Made by a program: the position numbers and the translations under genes. From the NCBI GenBank assembly GCA_018065615.1, contig JAGHSY010000070.1, forward strand, positions 1 to 48,034: a stretch of DNA of 48,034 nucleotides, written 5' to 3'. The notes under the pieces are model-generated. The model was not told the DNA's origin, made no database searches, and saw only the letters and a program-made list of their open reading frames with translations. Origin of the DNA: Candidatus Colenecus caballi. GTDB taxonomy: Bacteria > Bacteroidota > Bacteroidia > Bacteroidales > Bacteroidaceae. How positions within the stretch are numbered: the first letter of the stretch is position 1; every line of letters begins with the position of its first letter. Below are positions 36,041 through 45,901 of this stretch, piece by piece.

Positions 36041-36048
36041 TACCTTTG
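36041..36048 (+). promoter_or_regulatory. -7 promoter element of yidC
   Basis: TACCTTTG fits TAnnTTTG and lies 31 nt before the GTG start at 36080. Confidence 0.65.
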
Positions 36049-36079
36049 CGGTTCGTGAACAAATAACAACTATTTCAAA

Positions 36080-37957
36080 GTGGATAAAAGATCATATTTA
36101 GGTATTCTGCTCATAGGTGTGGCCATGGCATTTGTCGTACTTTGGTCAGGCAGGGCTGAAAAGAAGAACGCTCCGGCAAGACAGCAGTACGAACAGGCTC
36201 TTGATTCAGCAAGGGCAGCCCAGGATTCATTGAAGTATGAAGACGTGACAGTGACCGTCACCACAGCTGAACCGGACTCCCTGTCACCCCTCTTCCCCGC
36301 CCTGAACGGTGAAGAACAGCAATACACCCTTGACAACGGACTTGTAAAGATAGGTATCTCAAACAAGGGCGCAGTTCCTTGTTTCGCGCAGCTGAGCGGA
36401 TACCTGGACCAGCAGGGCGGCAACATCATACTGTTTGACAGGAACGAAATAAGCCTGAACTTCAAGTTCGACGGCAAGAATCAGAACATACAGAGCAAGA
36501 ACCTGTATTTTGAAACCATTCCGGCCGGAAACAGTTCTGTTGTAATGCGTCTGAACACGAACGGTTACGGCTACATGGACTTCAAATACACCCTGCAGCC
36601 CGACAGCTACATGCTCAATCTTGACATTAAGGCCTGCGGCATGGACAACTTCTTTTCATCGGACCTGAACGCTCTGGCTGTTGACTGGATTCAGAATCTG
36701 CGCCAGCAGGAAAAGGGCTTTGACTTTGAGCAGCGTTACACCACCCTTACCTACAAGCGTGCCGACAAGGCAAAAGGCAAGGTCATGAACGTGACAAAAT
36801 CAACCAGGAAAGTCACTGTAGAGGAGCCAATTGACTGGATTGCATACAAGAACCAGTTCTTCTCATGCATCATGATCGCTTCCCAGACATACAGTGAAAA
36901 CACCGCTCTGACCGGCATGGCTTATGAAAAGGGCAAGGGTTACATGAAAAAGTTCATGACCAAGACACACGCCCAGTTCGATCCGTCCGGCAGTGAGCCC
37001 ACACAGTTCCAGTTCTACATCGGACCTAACGACTACAAGATTCTCAAGCAGAACAGCAAGCTGGCAAATGACGGTAAGAAGATTCGTTTGAACCGTGTAA
37101 TTGACCTGGGCTGGCCCATTGTCCGTGAAGTGAACCGTTTCCTTATCATACCTCTGTTCAACCTGCTTTCAAAGTGGAATCTGAACATGGGTCTGGTAAT
37201 CCTGCTCATGACTCTCATTGTCAAAGTACTGGTATTCCCGGCACAGTTCAAGTCATACATGTCAAGCGCCAAGATGCGCGCCCTCAAGCCGTATGTCGAT
37301 GAAGTGAATGCCAAATACCCCAAGCAGGAAGATGCCATGAAGAAACAGCAGGAGACCATGGCCGTGTACAGCAAATACGGTGTCAGTCCCATGGGCGGCT
37401 GCCTGCCTTCACTCATACAGATGCCTGTCTGGATGGCATTCTTCTTCTTTGTACCAAATGCCATTGAACTGCGTCAGCAGAGTTTTCTCTGGGCAACCGA
37501 CCTTACAGGTTTCGATGACATTCTGAGCTGGAACGCCAACATTCCTCTCATAGGCAACCACCTGAGCATATTCTGCGTATTGTTCTGCGTGACGAATATC
37601 ATCAACACCATCTATTCAATGCAGCAGCAACAGCAGGCTCCCGGACAGGAGGACACCATGAAGGCCATGAAATGGATGATGTACCTCATGCCGATAATAT
37701 TCTTCTTCTCATTCAACAACTATTCTTCAGGCCTGTGCTACTACTACTTCATTTCAGGTCTGGTAAGCATTGTCACAATGATTTACCTGCGCCGCTCGAC
37801 AGATGAAAAGAAGATTCTGGCCAAACTTGAGGCCGATTATGAGGCAAGCCGCAATGATCCGACCAAACGCAAGCAGGGAGGCAGCAACATGATGGCCCGC
37901 CTTGAGGCCCTGCAGAAAGAACAGGAAAGACTGCAACAGCAGCAGAAAAACAGATAA
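36080..37957 (+). CDS. yidC: Membrane protein insertase
   Basis: This 625-residue Oxa1-family insertase helps SecYEG or acts alone to place proteins in the inner membrane. An N-terminal TM (YLGILLIGVAMAFVVLWSG) is followed by a large periplasmic domain, then the conserved core from about residue 355 (LNMGLVILLMTLIVKVLVFPAQ, MGGCLPSLIQMPVWMAFFFF, IFFFSFNNYSSGLCYYYFISGLV) with five TMs. The start is GTG at 36080 (MDKRSYLG). A basic, glutamine-rich tail ends the protein. It is followed by a bidirectional terminator. I see no pyrG upstream, which often accompanies yidC in relatives. Confidence 0.96.
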   Translation: MDKRSYLGILLIGVAMAFVVLWSGRAEKKNAPARQQYEQALDSARAAQDSLKYEDVTVTVTTAEPDSLSPLFPALNGEEQQYTLDNGLVKIGISNKGAVPCFAQLSGYLDQQGGNIILFDRNEISLNFKFDGKNQNIQSKNLYFETIPAGNSSVVMRLNTNGYGYMDFKYTLQPDSYMLNLDIKACGMDNFFSSDLNALAVDWIQNLRQQEKGFDFEQRYTTLTYKRADKAKGKVMNVTKSTRKVTVEEPIDWIAYKNQFFSCIMIASQTYSENTALTGMAYEKGKGYMKKFMTKTHAQFDPSGSEPTQFQFYIGPNDYKILKQNSKLANDGKKIRLNRVIDLGWPIVREVNRFLIIPLFNLLSKWNLNMGLVILLMTLIVKVLVFPAQFKSYMSSAKMRALKPYVDEVNAKYPKQEDAMKKQQETMAVYSKYGVSPMGGCLPSLIQMPVWMAFFFFVPNAIELRQQSFLWATDLTGFDDILSWNANIPLIGNHLSIFCVLFCVTNIINTIYSMQQQQQAPGQEDTMKAMKWMMYLMPIIFFFSFNNYSSGLCYYYFISGLVSIVTMIYLRRSTDEKKILAKLEADYEASRNDPTKRKQGGSNMMARLEALQKEQERLQQQQKNR

Positions 37958-37960
37958 TGA

Positions 37961-37988
37961 AAAAAACCGGCCGTCGGGCCGGTTTTTT
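37961..37988. terminator. Bidirectional terminator between yidC and AraC-type regulator
   Basis: A six-A run, a perfect CCGGCC/GGCCGG stem with a 4-nt loop, and a six-T run form a symmetrical intrinsic terminator. It serves the convergent yidC and regulator genes. Confidence 0.95.
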
Positions 37989-39154
37989 CATTTGCTGTTG
38001 TGTTCCAACCATACCGTCGGCGTGGTGTTGCAGAACATTTTGAAATACCGGTAAAACGTCTGGGTTGATCCGCAACCGCACTCTGCAGCTATGTTCTGAA
38101 CAATGATTTCACCGGGAGACCTGCGCCCCATCAGGTCCAACGCATAGTCTATCCTGAACCTGTTCACATAGTCCGAAAAATTGCATCCCTTAAACTGCTT
38201 TATAGCCTGTGACACGTATGTTCTGTTGGTGCCCACAGCTTCGGAGAGCATGATAAGGGAAAGAGACGGATTCAGGAACAGTCTGTCACGGACCATCACG
38301 TCATCCATCTTCTCCATTAAAGCAAGCAGAACACCTTCTGAGGCCGATGTGGCATCGGACTGACCCGGAGCTGTAGCTTCTATCATCCGGCTCAATGATT
38401 CTGCAGTATAGTCAACCTTATCGGAATAAACCACTATCCTGACTACAATGACGACCTCCAGAAAATTGAGGAGAGCAACAAGCAGCAGGCTGTTCCCCCA
38501 CTCATGAGTAGGAAGCATGGACAGGCTCATTGCCATTATGATGATTACAATTGACATGGAGTGAATACCACGAATGCGGATTACATCCGTACTGTCTATT
38601 GTTGAATAATAGTCACCTAAAAGATTTACATAACTTTTCAGCCTGAATACGCCATACACAATCACAAGAACGACCTGCAGGCACAAAATGACGCGGAACA
38701 ACTGATAACCGGCCAAAATAAGCATCTCATAGGATTGGGTTGAAACGTCACCGGCCTTTCCCTGTGTGATATAGCCAATATAAGCATGCCTTTCAACATC
38801 TGATGCCATCAGATACGAATAGACCAGTAAAAGGACAAGAATGACAGATGGAGCAAAAGCCAGAATTTCTTTGACTTCAGATCTTCTGATTTCAGTCAGT
38901 CTGTTCAAGAAAAGGAAATAGACCGGAGCACAGAAAGGGGCTATCACACCGTAAGCCAGATCAAATCCCCATAACTGTCTTTCAATAACTGCCGGATTGT
39001 AATACTGTGCATAGCAGAAAATGGAAACTGACAGAATCAGAAGGACATTGGCCATTGTATCCGTCACATGTGATTTCTTCTTCCTGGCAAGCAGATAAAT
39101 TGCACCGCCAAGAGTCGCCAGTGCCGGAAGACAGAAAAGGACACAGTACAACAT
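37988..39154 (-). CDS. Membrane-bound AraC-family transcriptional regulator
   Basis: The 388-residue protein has an N-terminal half made of six or seven hydrophobic helices (for example LYCVLFCLPALATLGGAIYLL, FCAPVYFLFL, ILAFAPSVILVLLLVYSYL, VLVIVYGVF, LLLVALLNFLEVVIVVRIV). A linker leads to a C-terminal HTH_18 DNA-binding domain (SLSLIMLSEAVGTNRTYVSQAI...IAAECGCGSTQTFYRYFKMF). This integral-membrane AraC layout is seen in Bacteroidota; the signal sensed is unknown. It begins 4 nt after the S9 peptidase stop and shares its transcript, suggesting that peptide metabolism and regulation are linked. Confidence 0.88.
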   Translation of the reverse strand: MLYCVLFCLPALATLGGAIYLLARKKKSHVTDTMANVLLILSVSIFCYAQYYNPAVIERQLWGFDLAYGVIAPFCAPVYFLFLNRLTEIRRSEVKEILAFAPSVILVLLLVYSYLMASDVERHAYIGYITQGKAGDVSTQSYEMLILAGYQLFRVILCLQVVLVIVYGVFRLKSYVNLLGDYYSTIDSTDVIRIRGIHSMSIVIIIMAMSLSMLPTHEWGNSLLLVALLNFLEVVIVVRIVVYSDKVDYTAESLSRMIEATAPGQSDATSASEGVLLALMEKMDDVMVRDRLFLNPSLSLIMLSEAVGTNRTYVSQAIKQFKGCNFSDYVNRFRIDYALDLMGRRSPGEIIVQNIAAECGCGSTQTFYRYFKMFCNTTPTVWLEHNSK

Positions 39155-39158
39155 GCTG

Positions 39159-41282
39159 TTATTCAGATTCTGTCTTCAGCCATTTGTCAAGCCAGTTGAA
39201 GTATGTGCGCTGCCAGAGAATGCCGTTCTGCGGTTTCAGTACCCAATGGTTCTCATCAGGGAAAAGCAGAAGTTCTGCCGGAACGCCGCGAAGTCTGGCT
39301 GCCTGGAAGGCCGATACAGCCTGAGAATACAGGATTCTGTAGTCCTTCTCGCCATGAATGCACAGAATAGGCGTATCCCACTTGTCAATGAACAGATGCG
39401 GTGATGAGGCGTATGTCTTTCTGGCAATGTCATTGTCATCCCAGTACGGACCGCCCAGATCCCACTGCGGGAACCACATCTCTTCAGTCTCGACAAACTG
39501 CTGCTGACAGTTGAATATGCCGTCATGAGCAATGAATGCCTTGAAACGGCCGTCATGATGACCGGCAAGCCAATAGACGGAATAGCCACCAAAGCTTGCG
39601 CCTACACAGCCCAGACGGTCGCTGTCAACGTACGGTTCAGTGCTTACGTCATCAATGGCAGCCAGAAGGTCTTCCATGCACTGTCCGGCATAGTCACCGC
39701 TAATCTGTTCAAGCCATTTCTGTCCGAAACCGGGCAGTCCGCGACGGTTAGGTGCAACAACAATATAGCCCTGTGCAGCCATAATTCTGAAATTCCATCG
39801 GTAGCTCCAGAACTGTGAGACCATGCTCTGGGGTCCGCCTTCACAGAACAGAAGCGTAGGATATTTCTTTGAAGGGTCAAAATCGGGCGGGAACACCACC
39901 CAGGTAAGCATATCCTTTCCGTCTGTTGTCTTCACGGAACGGGCCTCGACCTTGATGTTGTCCAGTTGTGAGAATATGTGGTCATTCTCATGAGAAAGCT
40001 TTCCGGCCAACCCACGCTTGGTATCTACTGCATAAATCTCAGTTGCGTTTCTCATTGACTGTCTGGTTACAATGAGCTTGGCATCATTGCCCCAAGCCAG
40101 AGAATTGTAATCACATGCATCATTGTTCACAGTTATCACATTTCCATCCAGATCAACCATGAAAAGGGACATGCATCCCTGCCAGGAACCTATAAAGTAA
40201 AGGTAATTCCTGTCAGGTCTCCATATGAAATCGTCAACATTGCTGTCAAACGACTCTGACACAGACCACTTTCTGCCAGCCTTGAGATCCATGACATACA
40301 GTCTGTTACGGTCACTCTCATATCCGTCACGCTCCATGCTCTGCCATGCAATGTACTGTCCGTCACTGCTGAACTTAGGATTCGTGTCATAACCCATATT
40401 GCGGTCTTCCTGTCCGTCAATCTTGCAGATGTTGCGTGTCCCGCCTGTTTCAACATCATAAAGGTATATGTCCGAATCAGTGCTCTTTGCATATTCAAGA
40501 CCGGACTTCTTACGGCAGGTGTATGCAACCGTTCTGCTGTCCGGGCTCCATGAGAACTGCTCAATACCGCCAAACGGAAGCATCGGACTCTCATAAGGTT
40601 CGCCATCAAGCAGATCTGTGACTTTTGCTGAGACTGACTTGCCGTCAAAAGCAGCCATATACGGGTGTGGCAGTTCTGTCACCCAGCTGTCCCAATGTCT
40701 GAACATAAGGTCGTCTGCCACCATACCGCTGGCTTCCGGCAGATCATCATACTGATGTTCCCTGACCAGCGGATTGGGAACGCCCATGACCATTATCACC
40801 TTTGAATTGTCCGGGGAGAACAGGAAACCCTGCACGTCACGGTCTGTAGAGGAGAGCTGGCTGCGGTGTCTGCCTGAAGCATTCATGCGCCATATCTGCT
40901 GGCTGCCGCTGCGACTGCTCAGGAACGCAATATTGTCATTGTCAATCCATGCGGGACTGTGTTCTGAATAATGTGAGCCTGTCAGAAGTCTGACGTTCTC
41001 ACCGTTCTCATCCATAACATAGATTACAGTGTGGCTTGCATTTTCCTTAACGCTGTAGTAGGTGACCTGATAGGCAATTTTCTTTCTGTCCGGTGACACG
41101 GCAACATTGCCTATGCGTCCCATCGACCACAGGATCTCAGGTGTAAGCCTGCCGTCAGTTATTGTGACATTACTGCGTCCGATATTGGATTTGCTGTCAT
41201 TCTTCTTGATTTCCATCACTCCCAAAGCTGCTGCAACTGCAAAAAGCACCACAATCAGAGCGGCGCGCAATCTGTTGTTCAT
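39159..41282 (-). CDS. S9 family prolyl oligopeptidase-like dipeptidyl/acylaminoacyl peptidase
   Basis: The 707-residue exported or membrane-anchored serine peptidase has an N-terminal hydrophobic anchor (LRAALIVVLFAVAAALGV), a WD/beta-propeller region (VAVSPDRKKIAYQV, FSWSPDSRTVAYTC) and a C-terminal alpha/beta-hydrolase with S563 in GASFGGY, an Asp in HGEKDYR and H679 in DENHWV. It probably trims short peptides in the periplasm, like DPP5-type enzymes. I chose ATG 41282; a longer start at 41324 would overlap the flavin reductase gene and the -7-like element at 41309-41302. Confidence 0.92.
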   Translation of the reverse strand: MNNRLRAALIVVLFAVAAALGVMEIKKNDSKSNIGRSNVTITDGRLTPEILWSMGRIGNVAVSPDRKKIAYQVTYYSVKENASHTVIYVMDENGENVRLLTGSHYSEHSPAWIDNDNIAFLSSRSGSQQIWRMNASGRHRSQLSSTDRDVQGFLFSPDNSKVIMVMGVPNPLVREHQYDDLPEASGMVADDLMFRHWDSWVTELPHPYMAAFDGKSVSAKVTDLLDGEPYESPMLPFGGIEQFSWSPDSRTVAYTCRKKSGLEYAKSTDSDIYLYDVETGGTRNICKIDGQEDRNMGYDTNPKFSSDGQYIAWQSMERDGYESDRNRLYVMDLKAGRKWSVSESFDSNVDDFIWRPDRNYLYFIGSWQGCMSLFMVDLDGNVITVNNDACDYNSLAWGNDAKLIVTRQSMRNATEIYAVDTKRGLAGKLSHENDHIFSQLDNIKVEARSVKTTDGKDMLTWVVFPPDFDPSKKYPTLLFCEGGPQSMVSQFWSYRWNFRIMAAQGYIVVAPNRRGLPGFGQKWLEQISGDYAGQCMEDLLAAIDDVSTEPYVDSDRLGCVGASFGGYSVYWLAGHHDGRFKAFIAHDGIFNCQQQFVETEEMWFPQWDLGGPYWDDNDIARKTYASSPHLFIDKWDTPILCIHGEKDYRILYSQAVSAFQAARLRGVPAELLLFPDENHWVLKPQNGILWQRTYFNWLDKWLKTESE

Positions 41283-41301
41283 TTTGTTTGAAGTTATTTT
41301 C

Positions 41302-41309
41302 GCTAAGAT
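41302..41309 (-). promoter_or_regulatory. Possible -7 promoter element of the S9 peptidase gene
   Basis: Minus-strand TATCTTAG differs by one base from TAnnTTTG and lies 19 nt before the ATG at 41282. Confidence 0.45.
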
Positions 41310-41320
41310 ATCATATTTCC

Positions 41321-41908
41321 TCAAGATCTTTTCTCCCGTCTGATGACTTTTTTCCTGCGTACTGACCAGCCGAAGAAACCGCGCGGGTTGGAACAGTCAA
41401 AATACTGGCCGTGCGTATATGCCAGCAGATCCATTGCCGCCATGTCCAGTTTTCCCGTTTCGTCAATGTACGTCTCATCGACAAGCACGTTCACGACCTC
41501 GGCCAGGAACATGTCATGGGAGCCCAACGGTCTGATGTCCACCACCCTGCATTCAATTGACACCGGAGACTCTTCAACAGTCGGTGCCTGGACCTTTTCG
41601 GCCTTACCGGGAGTTATACCCGCCATCTTGAACTTGTCACAGTCCCGGCCTGAACGCACACCGCAGAAATCTGTTGCACGGGCCAGCCGGGCGGTCGTCA
41701 GATTGATGACGAAACAGCCGTTCCGTTTTATTATGTCATAAGAATAACGTTCCGGACGGACTGAGATATAACACATTGGCGGATTGCTGCATACTGTGCC
41801 TGTCCATGAGACTGTCAGCACATTATATTCGTCCGGAGTGGCGCCACAGCTGACCAGCACAGCCGGCAGCGGGTATATCATCGTTCCAGGTTTGAAGCTT
41901 TTCTTCAT
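41321..41908 (-). CDS. Flavin reductase-like FMN-binding protein
   Basis: The 195-residue protein of the flavin reductase/DIM6-NTAB fold has LVSCGATPDEYNVLTVSWTGTVCSNPPMCYISVRPERYS with the FMN-binding beta barrel, then FVINLTTARLARATDFCGVRSGRD. The physiological partner is unknown. It is the last of four genes linked by 4-nt ATGA overlaps (leuA to here), and appears to be a passenger in the leucine transcript. Confidence 0.88.
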   Translation of the reverse strand: MKKSFKPGTMIYPLPAVLVSCGATPDEYNVLTVSWTGTVCSNPPMCYISVRPERYSYDIIKRNGCFVINLTTARLARATDFCGVRSGRDCDKFKMAGITPGKAEKVQAPTVEESPVSIECRVVDIRPLGSHDMFLAEVVNVLVDETYIDETGKLDMAAMDLLAYTHGQYFDCSNPRGFFGWSVRRKKVIRREKRS

Positions 41909-42813
41909 TGTTCCGGTGAAGTGAGTTTGCGGAATACAGGCGGTGTTGAAAGAGAGAAACGCATCATTTCACCCGATACCGGATGAATGAATGAAAGCCG
42001 GTAATTGTGCAGCATCAGACGACGTGCAGGATTGGTCTCTGCTCCATATTTTATATCTCCGGCTATAGGGCAGCCCATCTCTGACATGTGCACTCTTATC
42101 TGATTCTTCTTGCCGGTGAAGATCTCCACATCGACAAGGGCGTAGCGTCCGCGGGACTGGAGCACGCGGTAATGTGTCACAGCCATACGTCCGTTGACAT
42201 CATCATTGGTGGAATGGACACGCATGTGTTCATCCTCAACCAGAAGACTCTGAACGGTATCTTCAGCATGAGTCGGAACATTCTCAGTTACACAGATGTA
42301 CTTGCGTTCCTTTACATAGAAATCCCAGTTGGCACGCATTTCCTGCATGAGCTGTTCATCTTTTGCAAAAACAAGAATACCCGATGTGTACTGGTCCAGC
42401 CTGTGACAGACAAACAGCCTGGCATCAGGGTTGTCATGCCGCACATAGTCCTGTACAATATGGAATGCGTTCTTTTCACGCGCAGTCTCATTTGCCACAG
42501 ACAGCAGGCCCGATGCCTTTTCAATCACAACCATCCACTTGTCCTCATACAGGACCTTCACCTGCGGATTGTTGAACTTGTAGAACGAACGGCCGAAATT
42601 GACCTGAACCTGGTCACCCGGCAGCAGCGGTGTATCGAACTGCGTAACGGCCTTTCCCTGCAGGGCCACATGCTTGAACTTGAGCATTGATTTCACCTCG
42701 CTCCTGCTCAAATTGTCCAAAACGTCAAAAAGGAACGGCAGCAGTGTAGTCTCTTCTTTAACATCAAAAGTCCTGATGTTGTCTGCCGTATATTGTCTTG
42801 TGTTCTTTTTCAT
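41905..42813 (-). CDS. RluA-family RNA pseudouridine synthase
   Basis: The 302-residue enzyme isomerises uridine in rRNA or tRNA. It has an S4-like N-terminal domain (LSRSEVKSMLKFKHVALQGKAV) and a catalytic core with D140 in CHRLDQYTSGILVFAK. The closing motif GKKNQIRVHMSEMGCPIAGDIKYG is typical of RluA/RluD. The target position is unknown. It overlaps both its neighbours by 4 nt. Confidence 0.93.
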   Translation of the reverse strand: MKKNTRQYTADNIRTFDVKEETTLLPFLFDVLDNLSRSEVKSMLKFKHVALQGKAVTQFDTPLLPGDQVQVNFGRSFYKFNNPQVKVLYEDKWMVVIEKASGLLSVANETAREKNAFHIVQDYVRHDNPDARLFVCHRLDQYTSGILVFAKDEQLMQEMRANWDFYVKERKYICVTENVPTHAEDTVQSLLVEDEHMRVHSTNDDVNGRMAVTHYRVLQSRGRYALVDVEIFTGKKNQIRVHMSEMGCPIAGDIKYGAETNPARRLMLHNYRLSFIHPVSGEMMRFSLSTPPVFRKLTSPEQ

Positions 42814-44321
42814 TCCTCAATCTTGTTCAACATCTTCAAAGTAGCCTTGATGGCAGCTTCAGTCTGGTCCGCGTCAAATCCGCGTGTCTTGAAATCCTCG
42901 CCGTTCAGATTCCAGCTGATGATTGTCTGTACGAACGCATCGGTCTTACCGCCGGGAGGAATTGACACTGTATAGTCCGTAAGCACAGGGAACGGTTTGT
43001 TCAGACTGGCATATATCCTGCGCAGGGCACGCACAAATGCATCATACTGACCGTCGCCGCTTGCCGCATCCTGATATTCCTGACCGTCAATCTCAATTTT
43101 CACCGTAGCCTGAGGCTTGAGTCCCTGGGTCAGACTGAGAGAATAGTTCAGGATACGTATTCTGGATTCCTCGCCCACATCATGGTGAAGCACATCACTG
43201 ACAATATATGGAAGGTCATCGGGGGTCACCTGTTCCTTCTTGTCACCCAGTTCGATGATACGGCGGGTGACCTTCTTCATTGACTCATCATCAAGTTCAA
43301 TGCCCATTGCCTCAAGATTCATCCTGACATTTGCCTTGCCGCTGTTCTTGCCAAGCGCATATTCACGGACACGTCCGAAACGCTCGGGCAGCAGGGCATT
43401 GCAGTACAGGCCGTTCTTGCCGTCACCGTCAGCATGAACTCCGGCGCACTGGGTGAAGACATATTCTCCAACCACCGGCTTGTTCTGCGGTATCCTTATG
43501 CCGCTGTCCATTTCAACAAGACGGCTCACACGGTTAATCTTGCGTTCATTAAGTCCGAGTTCCACATTCAGCTGGTCCTTGAGAACAGCGAGGACGCTGC
43601 CTAGCGGCGCATTGCCGGCACGCTCACCCAATCCGTTCACGGTTGTATGGACGCCTTTCACGCCTGCTCTGACAGCACTGAACACATTGGCCACAGCCAG
43701 ATCATAATCGTTGTGTGCATGGAAGTCAAAAATCACAGACGGGTAGCGTTCCACCATTTCACGACAGTATTCAAAAGCCGTTTCAGGATTCAGCACACCA
43801 AGAGTATCGGACAGCATTATTCTTTTCACCGGCATTTCCTGAATGGCATCGACCAGTTGGAAGACATAATCCCTTGAATCTGACATTCCGTTGCTCCAGT
43901 CCTCAAGATACACATTAACATCCAGTCCGGCTGAAACGGCACTGCGGACTGTACTGTCAATATCATCAATATGCTGCTGCAGAGTCTTTCCCAACTGGCT
44001 TGTGACATGTCTCAGACTGCCCTTGCAAAGAAGGTTCATGACCCGGCATCCGGTTGCGGCAATCCACTGTGCGGAACGCTCACCGTCAACAAAGCCCAGC
44101 ACCTCAAGACGTTCCAGCATACCGTTGGCCTGTGCCCAGCGTGAAATGCGTCGGACTGTCTCCTGTTCCGAATCTGATACCAGAGCCGATGCAATCTCAA
44201 CCCGGTCAACACACAGTTCAGTAAGAAGAGCCTTCACTATATCCAGCTTCTCGTGTTCCGAGAAAGACACGCCCGATGTCTGTTCCCCGTCACGCAGCGT
44301 AGTATCAAGAATCTCTATCAT
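42810..44321 (-). CDS. 2-isopropylmalate/citramalate synthase-like enzyme (second LeuA homologue)
   Basis: The 503-residue enzyme belongs to the DRE-TIM metallolyase family. [16 protein letters not shown] at the start and [13 protein letters not shown] in the barrel carry catalytic and metal residues. The C-terminal regulatory domain ([22 protein letters not shown]) resembles the allosteric part of LeuA. Its sequence is clearly different from the neighbouring leuA, and similar second copies in Bacteroidales leucine operons are annotated generically. It may make citramalate for isoleucine or have another alpha-ketoacid substrate; I cannot decide. It overlaps leuA by 4 nt. Confidence 0.85.
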   Translation of the reverse strand: MIEILDTTLRDGEQTSGVSFSEHEKLDIVKALLTELCVDRVEIASALVSDSEQETVRRISRWAQANGMLERLEVLGFVDGERSAQWIAATGCRVMNLLCKGSLRHVTSQLGKTLQQHIDDIDSTVRSAVSAGLDVNVYLEDWSNGMSDSRDYVFQLVDAIQEMPVKRIMLSDTLGVLNPETAFEYCREMVERYPSVIFDFHAHNDYDLAVANVFSAVRAGVKGVHTTVNGLGERAGNAPLGSVLAVLKDQLNVELGLNERKINRVSRLVEMDSGIRIPQNKPVVGEYVFTQCAGVHADGDGKNGLYCNALLPERFGRVREYALGKNSGKANVRMNLEAMGIELDDESMKKVTRRIIELGDKKEQVTPDDLPYIVSDVLHHDVGEESRIRILNYSLSLTQGLKPQATVKIEIDGQEYQDAASGDGQYDAFVRALRRIYASLNKPFPVLTDYTVSIPPGGKTDAFVQTIISWNLNGEDFKTRGFDADQTEAAIKATLKMLNKIEE

Positions 44322-45817
44322 AATCTGTAGAATTTGTTCACGGCACTGATGAATGCCTCGACCGATGCGGTCACAATGTCCGTGTTGGCCGAAAAGCCGT
44401 AATACAGGCGTCTGTCATATTCAACCTGCATGTGGACCTTACCGGTATCATCACTGCCCTTGTCCATTGCCTGAATCAGGAACTCACGTATTGTCATCTT
44501 TTTGAGAATGATCTTCTTGACCGCCTTTATTGCCGCATCGACCGGACCGTTTCCTTCAGACTGAGCCTCCATCTGCCGGCCCTCGACTGTCAGACGGACC
44601 AGAGCATTATGGGTAACGCCCTTCCCGGAAACGACATTCAGGAAATCCAGTCTGACAGGTGCCAGTTCATCGGACTTCTTTCCGGCTATCATCAGCAGGT
44701 CATCATCGGAAATGTCCAGCTTCACATCGGCCATTTTCAGAAAACGGTCGTATGCACTGTCCAAAGCCTCACCATCCATCTCCACTCCCATCGACATGAA
44801 ACGTTTCTTGAGTGCGGCACGTCCGCTCCTGGCTGTCAGTACCAGAGTATTGTCTATCATGCCCACGTCACGCGGGTCAATAATACCATACGTCTCCCGC
44901 AGTTTGATAATGCCGTCCTGATGTATGCCGGACGAATGTGAGAATGCGTTTCTGCCAACAACAGCCTTGTTGGGCTGCACCGGCATATTCATCAGAGAAG
45001 AGACAAGACGGCTTGTGTGGAACAGACGCGTTGTGTTGATTCCGGTTTCAAGGTCAAGTTCCTTATGACCGCGCAGAATCATAGCAATCTCTTCAAGTGC
45101 AGTGTTACCGGCACGTTCACCAACGCCATTCATTGTCACTTCAACCTGGCGTGCGCCGCTACGTATGGCCTGCACAGTGTTAGCGGTAGCCATTCCAAGA
45201 TCATCATGACAATGCACAGAAAGAATCACGTCATCAATTCCGTCAACATGTTCCTTCAAATATCTGATCTTTTCTCCAAACTCATCAGGAAGACAATAAC
45301 CCGTCGTGTCAGGAATGTTCACAACCGTAACGCCAGCCTTTATCACAGCCTGAACGACACGGGCCAGAAACTCATTGTCAGTACGTCCCGCATCCTCACA
45401 GTAGAATTCCACATCATCAACAAGGTTACGGGCATATCTGGCTGCAGCAACAGCCTGTTCAAGTATGGCGTCACGCGTGGAATTGAACTTGTACCTTATA
45501 TGCAGGTCCGATGTTCCTATACCCGTATGGATACGCGCACGCCGGGCCGGTTTCAAAGCCTGTGCAGCCACCTCTATGTCATTGGGCAAAGCACGCGACA
45601 GAGCGCATACCACTGGCTCAGTTACAGCCTTTGATATACTGACCACACTTTCGTAGTCACCCGGACTGGACACAGGGAATCCGGCTTCAATGACATCAAC
45701 CCCCAGTTCTTCAAGAGCTCTGGCCACCTGGATCTTCTCAATCCTGTTCAGCTGGCAACCCGGAACCTGTTCCCCATCTCTGAGAGTAGTGTCGAATATG
45801 AAGAGCCTTTCTGACAT
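44318..45817 (-). CDS. leuA: 2-isopropylmalate synthase
   Basis: This 499-residue enzyme condenses acetyl-CoA with alpha-ketoisovalerate, the first committed leucine step. It has [13 protein letters not shown] (catalytic Arg-Asp pair), [22 protein letters not shown] (metal-binding His residues) and [10 protein letters not shown], then a LeuA-type dimer/allosteric domain ([19 protein letters not shown]). It is first in the four-gene run. leuB, leuC and leuD, which commonly accompany it in Bacteroides, are absent from this window. Confidence 0.95.
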   Translation of the reverse strand: MSERLFIFDTTLRDGEQVPGCQLNRIEKIQVARALEELGVDVIEAGFPVSSPGDYESVVSISKAVTEPVVCALSRALPNDIEVAAQALKPARRARIHTGIGTSDLHIRYKFNSTRDAILEQAVAAARYARNLVDDVEFYCEDAGRTDNEFLARVVQAVIKAGVTVVNIPDTTGYCLPDEFGEKIRYLKEHVDGIDDVILSVHCHDDLGMATANTVQAIRSGARQVEVTMNGVGERAGNTALEEIAMILRGHKELDLETGINTTRLFHTSRLVSSLMNMPVQPNKAVVGRNAFSHSSGIHQDGIIKLRETYGIIDPRDVGMIDNTLVLTARSGRAALKKRFMSMGVEMDGEALDSAYDRFLKMADVKLDISDDDLLMIAGKKSDELAPVRLDFLNVVSGKGVTHNALVRLTVEGRQMEAQSEGNGPVDAAIKAVKKIILKKMTIREFLIQAMDKGSDDTGKVHMQVEYDRRLYYGFSANTDIVTASVEAFISAVNKFYRL

Positions 45818-45836
45818 ACCTTATTTATTAACGGCG

Positions 45837-45844
45837 CAAAATTA
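45837..45844 (-). promoter_or_regulatory. -7 promoter element of the leuA operon
   Basis: Minus-strand TAATTTTG fits TAnnTTTG and lies 19 nt before the leuA ATG. No leader peptide or terminator is seen between promoter and gene, so attenuation is not indicated. Confidence 0.6.
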
Positions 45845-45863
45845 AGAAAAAAAGTCCGGAACT

Positions 45864-45895
45864 CTTGGATAAATCCAATTCAGGCTTTATCTTTG
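45864..45895 (+). promoter_or_regulatory. Promoter of candidate small RNA 1
   Basis: A -33-like CTTG (45864-45867), a 20-nt spacer and a consensus TATCTTTG (45888-45895) read rightward, away from leuA. The only thing downstream is a short transcript ending in a terminator. Confidence 0.6.
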
Positions 45896-45901
45896 CCATC
45901 G

